Shown here: one piece after another, positions 36,001 to 47,038 of the stretch
How the letters are laid out: each line of letters opens with the position of its first letter
How positions within the stretch are numbered: position 1 is the first letter of the stretch
DNA from: Stratiolaelaps scimitus
Taxonomy: Eukaryota; Arthropoda; Arachnida; Mesostigmata; Laelapidae
Assembly: GCA_019614645.1 (NCBI GenBank)
Contig: JABWDB010000005.1
Coordinates: 8,960,001 to 9,024,000 of the forward strand
Direction: 5' to 3'
DNA: 64,000 nt
Translations under genes and position numbers: made by a program
The notes under the pieces: generated by a model
The model's input: only the letters and a program-made list of their open reading frames with translations
Database searches by the model: none
What the model was told of the DNA's origin: nothing

Positions 36001-36750
36001 TGGCTTAGCTACGGCGGTAGGGGTATAGAAGAAAAACGAGCAATGCACCACGCCCACGCACAGACAACAGCAGCAGCAGCAACAGGCGAAGCATGGACAG
36101 ATCGAGCGACGGAGCAGCCTCTGCGTCTGCGCAGTGGCTGCCCTGCTGGTGCCGCTGATGCTACAGATTTCTTTCAGCGCCGCCGCCACCGACAGCAGCT
36201 GCAGCAGCAGAAGTAGCTGTGGTGAAGAAATAGAAATTGACGAACGAGAAAAAGGATATCGCAGTAGCGGCGTTATTGTGTCGTCGATGCTGCTACTGCT
36301 GCTGCTGCGGCGGCGGCAGAGGAGGAGGCGGCGGCGGCCAGGGGCTAGCGGGGACTGGCCTTTGTTGCGCGGTCGCGGCCAACGCCAGCAGCAGCAGCAA
36401 CAGCAACAACAGTAGCAAGAGGAGCGTAGTACTGCGCTATGCAGCAGAGCAATGGCTCTGTCGAACAACCGATAGAGAAGCATTCTCAACGACAGAATGG
36501 CTGGCTGGCTGGCTGGCAGGGAGACATACAGATCAGATCAGCCCCAAACGGACGGATATGCTAGTTGGCAAACAGAGCGCAGCTTTTCACGAACAACGAA
36601 TTTGTCGTTGTTGTCGTCGTCGCCGTCGTTGTCTAGCAACGAAGAAATGACCAAGTTGGTTCTGATACGTAAATACGTATGGGACTATGGTAATATATAC
36701 ATTGGCGATAGCGTAGCAGTAATTGACCGTGGTGGGTGAGCAGACGAACT
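33040..36750. other. GC/CpG-rich, triplet-rich block 6
   Basis: It contains ACT runs (33402-33426), CTG runs (33629-33650, 34457-34472, 34610-34625), ATC runs (35072-35090), AAC runs (35628-35653), CAG/CAA runs (36070-36085, 36388-36412) and GGC runs. The longest minus frame in the window (232 codons, 35791-36489) has Cys, Ser and Leu runs created by CAG/CTG repeats on the other strand. The 208-codon plus frame at 34445-35071 is Arg/Lys/Glu-rich and is opposed by minus frames at 34430-34867 and 34411-34737. No recognisable domain occurs in any of them. Confidence 0.4.
33402..33426. repeat. (ACT)n triplet repeat
   Basis: About eight ACT units, with more scattered ACT units upstream and again at 33597-33628. 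Confidence 0.85.
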
Positions 36751-36957
36751 GATGGATGGAACAACACCGGTGTCCTGCATTTTCTCTTTTCATAGGAAGC
36801 AAATATATTGTAATTGCGTTCACCAATCGCTGCTGTGTCAGCGAGCGTCGGCGTCAATCGGGCAGCATCGATACAACGATCGATGGGTCACGCGAGTGTT
36901 GTGGCAAATAGAACAGTGTGTATATAACGTATGAAGCGTTAACGTCTGCATATGTGA

Positions 36958-36977
36958 TACACACACACACACACACA
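36958..36977. repeat. (AC)n microsatellite
   Basis: About nine AC units. Confidence 0.85.
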
Positions 36978-37386
36978 TGTGGAGCGTGCGTTTATTGAAC
37001 GTTTCCTACAATTGCCAAATGAGAAGTGTCGCTTGAATATTATTAATTGCTCACCCATTGAATTGGTCGAACGGTGATCGATTTTTGTTCGCCTAAGATG
37101 GATTTCTTAACGACAGAACAACAACAACAACAGCAGCAACAAAAGCAACGGTTGCTATTTTGGCTTTCACCTTCGATCAATTTCGTCTAGCTTGGCAACA
37201 ATGTTGCTTCGGTCGCTATCGACGCCGTATGGACGCGGGCCGCGCACGATAACGGAATAGTGAGTTGTTGTTTTCGTTTTTTTTGTGTTGAACAACAAAA
37301 AAATAGTACTATACGAGGCGCAGACGCCGTCAAAGTCCACGGCGAGGCCTTGTCTTTTCTTTATCATTTTTCTTGATAGATTTTTT

Positions 37387-37450
37387 GTTAGTATTATTAT
37401 TTTTATTATTATTATTATTAATACTATTATTATTATTGTTGTTATTATTA
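37387..37450. repeat. (TTA)n-rich tract
   Basis: TTA units with TTG, TTT and ACT interruptions over about 64 bp. Similar AAT/TTA tracts occur at 4508-4550, 50950-50987 and 54296-54336. Confidence 0.75.
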
Positions 37451-38325
37451 GATGAAGAAGAAGACGAACGTCGCGAATAGCCTACGGTGTTACGTAGGCC
37501 GTGTCACTCATCACGGGCAAGCGACTGGCCCGAGGAGCGACTTCCGAAAGTTGTTAACTTGAGGCAACAAAATGAGCACGAAGATTGAAAATGATTGCAG
37601 CGAGATAATCGAACCGTAACCCTTCTACCATGCTTATCAACTGATTGCAGGAGCTATCATCCCATTCGTTGGCGGGCTGACCCGTTGGCCACCGCCGCTT
37701 GGCTAGCAATTTTGTGTTTGTTGCTGTCGATGTTGCTGTTGCTGCTGTTGTTGTTACTCGAGAGCTCGGCGAAAATTTCAACCGCGTCATCGTGGAAGCA
37801 ACGCGCCAGCAGCAGCAACAGCAGCAGCGTTTGCTGTATGCGTCATGTGTCTCCCCTAGGAAATAGGTCTCATCGTGGAGATTCGCACGGAGGAGAATTT
37901 TACTCGAGAGCAGAATGTCGCCAAACGAGTTAGACGTAAACATGGTACCGATGGCAAATATCGAACGATTTCCTTCGAATTAACTATTGAACCACCATCA
38001 GCCACCGCTATCCATGACTAGCACTAACCAACGTTTGACCAACGTCGCTGGGCGAACGTTGGCAAATTTCAAGCATAACTGCGGCGTGAGAATTGCTAGA
38101 AACCATGATGACAATGATGTCATGCGCGCATCTGCAGCCGAGCACCCACTCCTCTCAGTGGTACAGCTGCGTGACGTCTGATCGTACGGAAATGGCGGTT
38201 ATCATCGTCGACGTTGGCGAAACATGTGGTATACGATTAGTACCTTGAAATCTGTGATTTTTTCATAATAAGAGAAGGTTAGGTAAAGAATAGAGCTATT
38301 GCTATTTCGGCGGTATTAAGTCTCA

Positions 38326-38348
38326 TTCTCTCTCTCTCTATATATATG

Positions 38349-38397
<49 letters not shown>

Positions 38398-38398
38398 G
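38326..38398. repeat. Compound (TC)n-(TA)n microsatellite
   Basis: A TC run passes into TA units interrupted by three TG variants near the ends. The central TA part is about 20 units. Confidence 0.9.
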
Positions 38399-41300
38399 AC
38401 ACCGAAATTGGTGAAATACCGTCACAGGCGGTGGTCACAAATCTCCGATTCTATTGTCGCTGTCAACCCGATTGTGTGCTGCGTCAAATCGAGTCGTCGG
38501 GGGAAAGGCTGCTTGTGTGAAGGACCGTACATGACAGTGCCCTTAGGAGATTGCCTGCACAATTGGTGCGTCGCGCGGCTCGAATCGTTCGTTGTGTTGA
38601 GTAATCAACAACTCTAATACTACCGTCAAGTGAATACTAATATTTATTCACAAGTCACAGGTACACGGTGAAGCTTGAATTGATACGAATTATGCCTCGC
38701 TCGTAGCAATGACGGCTGTATGAACGAGACAGCATTCGCCTGTCTAAGAATCTTCGAACGCCAACATGGATCCAGTTAGATTTTCGATACAATCCATAAG
38801 CCTGTGTGCGTTTATATACGCCTAATCTATGTCGGGGCGCGAAGCGATATCCCCTATCGGAGCTGTGATTTCCAACTTTAGATTGTGCCCACGATCGAAT
38901 TTCCACACGAGGCAATGTCAGCATTGTTTGCGACATCTAACCAAGCAATCACAATGAATAGAACAACAGGCCAAGCGCGCGCCCAGCGATGACTAAGGTA
39001 CCGGCGGTTGTTGTTCCGCTCGTGGCCACTGTATTTTGTTCCTATGAATAGAGATATTCTATCTACATCCGGCGATTTGCTAATTCAAATTCGAGTTATG
39101 TATATATACACACGCATAATTTTGATTACTGCTTGTATATATATATGATGCTGTTGCCATATCAACATCATCCTGATCAGTCCGCTGTAAACGATCTAAC
39201 GAGCTGTTTTGAACACTTGCAATGGTCGTCTTGTTAACGCAGTTGACAAGTCCGCCAACTCGCGGTGGTGGCCGTGAGCTTTTCGGCTGAAATCGCTTTG
39301 GTCCCTTGGCTCAGTCGAACGATCCTCACCCACTGGGCTTCATTGTTTTGCCGCTGCGCAGGAATCGACCCACTGATGATAATGTAATAATGATGAAAGG
39401 TAATCTGGGCAGGTTCGTATGTGATCGATTAGAAATTTACCAACTGAGCCGGCCGTTGTGTGGCCGTAAGTTACTTGCCGGGCGACCACTCGCCTACAAG
39501 CTGTATGCTATTATACAACATTGGCTCGATAAATTATGTAACAATGAAAGAAAGCGTCCTCAGGCGTAGTCTCAAGCGACGACTGTCATAGCGTACGTCT
39601 GAGAGACTATTATCGCGTTTGTCCTTAGCCGACTAATGCTTCCTTGCTGAACTGTGGCTTTCTGTTTACGCCTTAATGCAGCCAAATCGAATCTCACTCG
39701 TAAGTTCAATAAGCAGAGAAAAGTCGCCTAACTATTGCCTAGGAGACATTGGAATAAGAGACAAATGTTCTTGCAGTTAGAGAACAACCTGGGGAACGGT
39801 GGTCGACCACTAGGGCACGTTCTATCAATCGCAGTTAGGACTGAATTAGCTCGCAGCGTATGATAATACCATCATCTTGCAAACAATCAAAACTAAACAA
39901 ATTGACAAGACGATAATGCCACGTGCGTTGAGCGCATTTGAGCACGAATCTGGAAATATATACATCTATGCCTGAATGAAGATATATATTCATTCAATTT
40001 GGGACATATTCGTCGTCGAATTATTCCCTCCTGTATGAGAATTAATAATTTAGAAAGGAAATTCCATCATGCGACTAGTAAGCGCATACACACACCATAT
40101 CTATGTAGCCCAATGGCATCTTGCATCATTCGGATGTACATATATTGTCTCGGACAGACATATACACGTATGTGGATGTGTCTCTGTCTCGCAGCTCGAA
40201 ACTAGTTCGTCAGATAGCGACATTGTTCTTATGCATTCATTAGATTTAACGATAACAAAAATTATGTGAGGGGAAGTGAAATTATTTTGAAAAATAGCCG
40301 ATTGGCAAAAAAAGCCTTACTCGGCTAATTCATGCGACAGGCCGGGTTCGATGAGGATCACCCAACATGGTTACCCAGCATTTCCATCTAGCAAAGCTCG
40401 CACATGTCACGAACTATATCATGTACCTCGAGATGCATTTGCCACCTTAGCAGACCTTCATCGATAAGTTCAGCTAAATAAGTTTCGTTCTGTACAGCGT
40501 GCATGTCGTCGTAATCGTAAATGTACCTGTTATGGCTTGTTGCATAGCTGCAACTACAAATCGCCAAGCTGAACAGAGGTCGTTTGCGATTGAAATCTCG
40601 ATTCGAATGTTCGGCGAAACACCCGAGCTGTTAACGTGATCATCAGCTCACGCGCTGACGCCCAACGCCGCCCCCCAGCTCTCGCTAGTGGTAGACACGT
40701 GCGTGTATACATTGGGCTATTGTACGTTATCTCGCCAACCCGAAGTACGTCGGTGTTCGAGCTGTATTTGAAAAACACTTCGAACATGCCTGTTTCGCCA
40801 GCGATTATTCGCCACCCGCTTGCTGCTTCGACAGCAGCGAGGTGGCCGCAGTGTCTGCCACCTGTGGACAATTGCCGCCTGCAGTGAATAGTTGGGAGAG
40901 GCGACAATCCTCCGGGCCGCGCCGCCGCCGACCGACGGAAACTCCCACTCGGGAAATTCGCGCCGTCGCGAATTTCTTCTCCCAGATTCTCGCTCACCTC
41001 TTGCTACGGGAGTTCAGCCTAGATCAGAGAACGATCTTCTTAGAAGGGATGAATCTCCGCAACGAATGCAATCGGACTAATTTTGTTGGAACTCCATTCT
41101 CTTGAGGGCGTTATAAAATCTGAGCAGATCTAGGATACGGCCAGCAGTGTGTATTACAACTTGCCTATTCAACCAAATCATCACGGAATCAATTACAATT
41201 GGTGTGTACACAATTTCTAATTGCGTCTACTCTATCCATTGCCTGCGTTGGTATCTAAAAACGGCTCACCATAAATCGCCGTACAGTCGCTAAGCCACCG

Positions 41301-44300
41301 AATCAATGACTCGCATCTAGTACGCGCACCGAGCGAGCAAATAGCTATACCCCTCCTGGATGTTAACTCTGATAGACCCCATTGTCCGGACCGCGTCTTG
41401 TGGACGACGCAGCCGGCGTCGGCCGGCAGCTCATCCGCAGCTCAAACCATTGTTGCTGTTGCAGCATGATACTCGAACAGAAATAAAGCCGAAAGCGAGC
41501 GGTGATAAACAATAAACATCGAGCAAATAGAGCACCCACCCAGACCCATGACACGACTCGCACTCAACCACCCACATTGCTGATTAACTCACTGACTGAT
41601 TCGTCATTCCGGCGAACTCAGTCTGCATGAGACGCGGAACGATATATAGCTGAACGCCACTAAAGGGCTTCAGAGCTTCATCCTTCGAGCGATCACTATG
41701 TAGACACACAGGCGCAAGGTGTTCAGCCACTCAAGGTGGCTAAAGTCACTAACAATGAAATAATAGTTCCTTACGTGTTATCGGGTCGGGTATCATCGAA
41801 AACAGCACAGATCGGCGCTATCCCCATCTAGGTCTCCGTCACATTAGCAACGAATGCCGAGAATACTCCTTCGTCATATGTAGACATCCTCCTGATCCGT
41901 GACATGAAACGCGAACGCTAATATGAGCTCCCGTGGCGACTTTAATAGAATTATCACTGCCAGGAAGAAATTTCCACAGGCGAGTTTTGATGAAACAGTT
42001 TAGAACATTATTATGTTCGACTTGAGTCGGCGGCTGTCACGGCCGGATCGATTTCCCGTCGTTACATCACGTCGAGACGCTCGCGTTTAACGACGAATTC
42101 ATTAGGAAGGGTAAGCATGTTTGTGTCTCTCTATAGCCTCCCTACCTATGGGTATAACTGTTAATGAATAATTAACAGGTCGCATAGCCCCGGATTCTAT
42201 GTCCAGTTTTGTTGAATTCGAACGTTGAAATGGATATCGCACGCACCGCTATTAGGCGTCACTAGAATTTTGAGAATAGGTGTAATCTAGTCGATTTATT
42301 TGCCTTAAATATTATTACCAGCATGTGGTAGTCTGTTGTCGCACGTTGCTAAACAAAAAAAAAACGAACAGGGGTCGCAGCCTTACATAACTGCTACACC
42401 TCACGTCATCACCATATCGAAGTATGGCATCGAATGCAACGTCAATGGCGGCCAGCAATGAGTCGCAAAACAATAGATAACGCGTGCATTGTCAGCATGT
42501 GCAACTCGGATCGACAATATGATTGATCACATACGATAAAATCTGCCGAATTCATTCATACGATTATTGAAATTAATTTCGTACATCGCTAACTACTGCT
42601 ACTCATCGCGATTACATCGTGGCGCATGTATGATGTCATGAACAAAGATTGCCGTAAAATGGCAATTAATGAATAACCGCGTGCTAATAACTCCGCTGCT
42701 AACTGCGCACAGAACACTTGTGGTATATTGTTGTTGCCTTTCTAGAATATGGAACTTTGTGTAGCGGCTTCGAACGAACTGTCCGTTAAGTTAGAAACTT
42801 TCCATATTGTTTTTTTCATATTGAACCTGAATGCATCTTTTGGCATCTATGAAATGTGAACATCGGAAAACAACGTGTTAGAAGACAATCAATGAGGAAG
42901 GATTGCTCAGATCTAGAAAATTCATATATACTTGGTGGCGTGGTGCATTCGTGCGCGCCTTGCACTGGAAGGAGACAGTTAGGTGCAAACACGGGGTCGA
43001 GCCCATCGTAGCATTTCAAGGATCGTGTCAATGTAAAAAGACAATAACGTGGACGTGAAGTACAGACTAGTCGCCTCACTATTTGATGGCCGATCTCGAC
43101 TGCGGCGCCTCACGAGCGTTCACACACAGGACAGCCACGCCTACAGGAGTTTACAGGTTAGACTAGAGCATTGCAGTTTCAGCGAGGACAACCTCTTGCG
43201 TCGGGAGCACGCATGGCGTTACAAGCGTTCGACTGATGCGCGATGAAGATCGACTCCAATACACCCCAATACTGCCCAATCGATAAACGGTGCAGTCGCT
43301 TGCTAAACGCGCAGTTTGCGGTGCCTCAAGTCGCCCGTCTGAGCATAGGTCACGTGAAGTCAAATCATTAATCATAACCCCAATGCATAGTCAGTCTCAT
43401 AGCCACAGCATTTGCCATATGTTTCTACTACTACTACTGCTGCTAGCAGAGGACGAGAGCAGTACCGTGGACAACAGCGGCGACAGCAGGAGTGCCATCG
43501 CCAAAACTATCCCAAATACCGTGGTCCGTGGCCCGGACGACGACGGTGGTGAAGCTGGTGGTCTAGACGAAGAACACGATAGGCGCATTCATCGGTGGCT
43601 GTCATTGGCGTCGTCTATGGAGCGTGAGAAATAGGTACAGAGGAGTCGTTAGCACTGAAAGTCGAAGGACTGACTGGCGGACCGCGAGACTGCAACCGGA
43701 GGCTGACATGTTTACGAAGGTATTCCAACACACCCGTTTGTGCCAGGAACTAGAACTAAGGACTAAGGAGCACTTTATTTGGCATTCATAGAAGGAAATA
43801 ATGATTGCGGCGCCAGTGGTGACCGTGGTGGTGGCCGAACAGTCGATGTGGCGGAGTCCCGATCGCCTCTCACTGCATTATACGCCACCCTAACGCCGGT
43901 TACAGACTTCTGTTACCGCAGGGTCTGGACTGACGTTACATCGGAGAACGCACCGAGATCGAATGGCATGTTTGTCTGCTGCTGAGACAGGCGATACATT
44001 GTGATGTCAAGGGGCGAAGAAGAACGACGATGGCGACTCGGAGCCAGCGTAATATATTACATCTAATAATACCGTAGAAACTTCATTGCTGTCAATCGTA
44101 TGCGAGGCTATTGCCTTGGTGGGGTCTGACGAGGCAAGACGCCGCTAGAGGGCTCAGATATTAAACTGATGCTGAGTTTAGCCAATGTAAACACGGATGA
44201 TGGAGGATGACGACGTCGCCGTAGAGGGGGGAGGGAATGCGTCGGTGTGTACGAGCATGCCACTTGAGGTCGATCGAGTCGCGAGGGTTCGACTGTGGAA

Positions 44301-46714
44301 TGTTCGAAGGACTTCGATGAACTCTGGGTCACTTCATGGTGATTTAAAGTGAAGCCCATGCACCATCATCATCTGATCGGTGCACATAGATGCATCATAA
44401 TGTTTCACATAGTTTGGAATAATGGTCACCGTTTTGGCATAAAAGCATGAATTATGACATATTGTAATTCGACATTCAGTCTGTCCTCAGATGTAGGAGC
44501 AGTAGTTGGGGTGAACACCTCGCTTTGGACTGATAAGCTGTCCGAAACTCACCACCCCAAGTTCACCTGGCCTCACAGGCCATCTCACAAAGTGCACTAA
44601 ACGCCAACGTGAAAATAACCAATAGAAACGCACGGCCCAGAACGACTTCAAGCTAAACCTCACGCTGCCTCCCCCTTGTTTCATCGACGATCAATGATTA
44701 GAGAGTATTATTAATCCCACAAAATATGTTGTCACGTTCACATCACATGACGCTCTCAAACCTCTGCTTTCCTTGCCTTCAATATCGTTCTTGCACTGAA
44801 CATGACGAGCACCTCGATGGCAGCTTCTTCAACAAGCGTCGCAATTCGCCACAAACGTGTCCGGCGCCAATCAGGTCATTGTTTTCAGCGTTCTTCGCAT
44901 CGTTGTCCGGGAAAGTTCCAGCACTATCCTGCCGGTCGCAGCCCATGCACGCGCGAGACGGCGCCAAATGTTGCAGAAGCTCATTAGGCACATTGGGACG
45001 TATGTGATAAGAGATGCCCCTGCTTTTCTTATAACTTTCACTCGTTCGAGCCATGCCGCTGAATCCCGTATCCGAAAACGAATCCAGTGCAAGTCCTCTA
45101 TCGTTAGACTTGCAAAGGAGTCACAAAGGAGAAATCATTCCCCCATTCCCGCATGAGATGAGATTTACACTGAGCAACAACCGCCAATATGCTGATGTTT
45201 GATTGGTAACCACGAACGAAGCTGATCAACACAATCGATAGGGCGCGATCGCACGCGATCATATCGATCAGCACGATGGGTTTATAGGACTCCAGCCGGG
45301 TTTTTGGCAAGACGCGTTTCTTTAGCATCCCTTCTAAGAAGCGAACCGTCGTCCCCGGAAGTAATAGTACGGCCGAAGCCTCTAATTCATTGAACTCGCA
45401 ATACTAATCAATACTGCCAACTGGCAGCAAATACACATCGGAGAAAATGTCCCCTGAGGGACGATAACGAACGATCGGATAACGCATTATAATGCACATG
45501 CCGTTCATAAGACTAAATGAATCAATTCCCATGTCATCATGGCAGTTGCATTGATTGAAATGCATTGATTTTCGTTCACAAATCTATAATTATGGTAAGT
45601 TTCCAGTGCTACTTGTGCAATTGCTAGGTAACTCCTTTTCTGGATTATTGTCGTACGCTCACCCCGTCCGCTAGGTTCGACGTAACGTAAACGTCACTTG
45701 TTATCCGGCGTCATCTTACGTCAGATTTCTCATTTCCATTCGACTCGATATAGTGTACTGATGAGGATCGTAACACGCTATTATATAATTATATAGTAAT
45801 GATATATATTAAATGAATTGGTTGCAATCAGTGGGAACAACACCTCTCTCATCGTGGAATGGGGCTTCAGTGCGCCGAATTTGTGCTGATACGCTCTAAC
45901 CCTTGAAAATAAATTAGGACAAACATCTGTGTACGCTCCGTGAAATACGGCGGATGATTATGATAGAACAAAAAAAATCGAAAACGACTCTCGGCGTTCG
46001 ACCCATTCTAACAACGCCGACCTATCCACTGATTACGTTCCACTAATGAAAAGGTTTTGGTCGAAAAAGCCACTCGAGGAAATCAGCCAAGGTGCGACCA
46101 AAATACCGCATCCGACAACAATCCGTAAAATTCGACATTAATCAAATCATACACCGAGCTCGGCCACCTGGACCATCTGGAGCCGATGTGACAATTTGAT
46201 AGACCTCTCAATCGTTTGACGTTGTCATCGATCAAGCGCGCCCGAAAGAGTGCATTTTCTTTTCCAGAGAGGCTGAGATGTCTCAGGACTAATAGCGCCA
46301 ACATAGAAAAAAAAATCCGTTTCAAAGAGCCACAACGTTTCACGGTAAGTGACACCCAGAGGTGTGCAGACGTCCTGTTGTTGACGGGAACGCTCGCCGA
46401 CTTATCTCTGGAGAACAGCAGATATCACTTAGGTGGTGGGTGCCTGCGTAAGCCTGCAAGCCGAGCCGAGCGCGCCATACCGTGAGTTTCCACTTGCTAG
46501 CTCGCGGAGGGCGGATTTCCGCACACTTGAGAAGTAACACATCTTTCAGTGGACCTTTTTCCCCCCAACCTCGAGACCTCAGCCACGGACACCGCAAAGT
46601 CCGCCTTTCGCCAGCCTAAACTGACTCTTCGGTGACTGTCAGCGTGGAGTTCATGTCAAATGTCGAAATTGGTGCATGGTCGACATCAAGGCATGGGTGT
46701 CAATCCCTAACTGC

Positions 46715-46722
46715 TATATAAG
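46715..46722 (+). promoter_or_regulatory. TATA-box-like motif before a polyGln/polyHis frame
   Basis: TATATAAG lies 57 bp upstream of an ATG (46772) that opens a frame with Gln and His runs. A TCAG initiator-like tetramer lies at 46758-46761, farther from the TATA motif than the usual 25-30 bp. Weak support, given mainly because motif and ORF coincide. Confidence 0.18.
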
Positions 46723-46771
46723 GGTGCCTCGCTATTTGTGGGAATGTATTCTCCCGTTCAGATCATTCTCA

Positions 46772-47038
46772 ATGCAAACAAAACATCGTGCCTCATATAC
46801 AAGACGGCGTTTGAGTCATTCGTTCCACTCCACAAGAGGACCTCTTTCCCATTGTGAAATATGCGGTCTACACACGAACCAGCAGCAGCAGCAGCAACAA
46901 CAACACCACCACCACCACAACCACAACAGCAGCCACGTATCTCATCAACATACAGACGCCGTAATCCCAATGATAGCGAACGCGTGTGCCGTCTTAGCGG
47001 GGATTACTTGGGACCGCAGGACGAGGACTTTAGAATGA
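46772..47038 (+). CDS. Possible small ORF with polyGln-polyHis tract (speculative)
   Basis: The frame from the ATG at 46772 gives 88 residues. It has a basic Arg/Ser-rich start, a Cys-x-x-Cys pair (HCEICG), then eight Gln (mixed CAG/CAA), a His run and Asn/Ser/His-rich sequence, and ends at a stop after RRTRTLE. Mixed Gln codons and adjacent Gln/His tracts are common in arthropod transcription factors. Here, however, no DNA-binding domain flanks them, and competing frames exist on both strands (minus 46758-46970, plus 46861-47055). The tract may simply be a CAG/CAC repeat in non-coding DNA. It could also be part of an exon whose partners lie elsewhere. Confidence 0.12.
   Translation: MQTKHRASYTRRRLSHSFHSTRGPLSHCEICGLHTNQQQQQQQQHHHHHNHNSSHVSHQHTDAVIPMIANACAVLAGITWDRRTRTLE
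46879..46926. repeat. Compound (CAG)n-(CAA)n-(CAC)n triplet tract
   Basis: CAG units pass into CAA and then CAC units, the sequence basis of the Gln/His runs noted above. Confidence 0.85.

Larger units (their letters stand above)
36750..46600. other. Long AT-richer stretch, no gene recognised
   Basis: About 10 kb with only microsatellites and short frames. Frames examined without a match include plus 37595-37933, minus 40554-40997 (147 codons, opposed by plus 40636-40887), plus 43290-43634, and the minus frame at 45104-45397. This is the largest expanse without a triplet-rich block, except for small islets at 40660-40960 and 43430-43620. Confidence 0.4.

Noticed and set aside
40554..40997. 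147-codon minus frame in a small GC-rich islet.
   Set aside because: It is opposed by a plus-strand frame across the same bases, and neither has a recognisable motif.
45104..45397. Minus-strand frame with a stretch (VLLLPGTTVRFLE) that recalls the end of ADP-ribosyltransferase domains, and another (SYKPIVLI) that recalls a reverse transcriptase motif.
   Set aside because: Both resemblances are a few residues long. The supporting catalytic motifs are absent, and a 98-codon frame is expected by chance in 64 kb.
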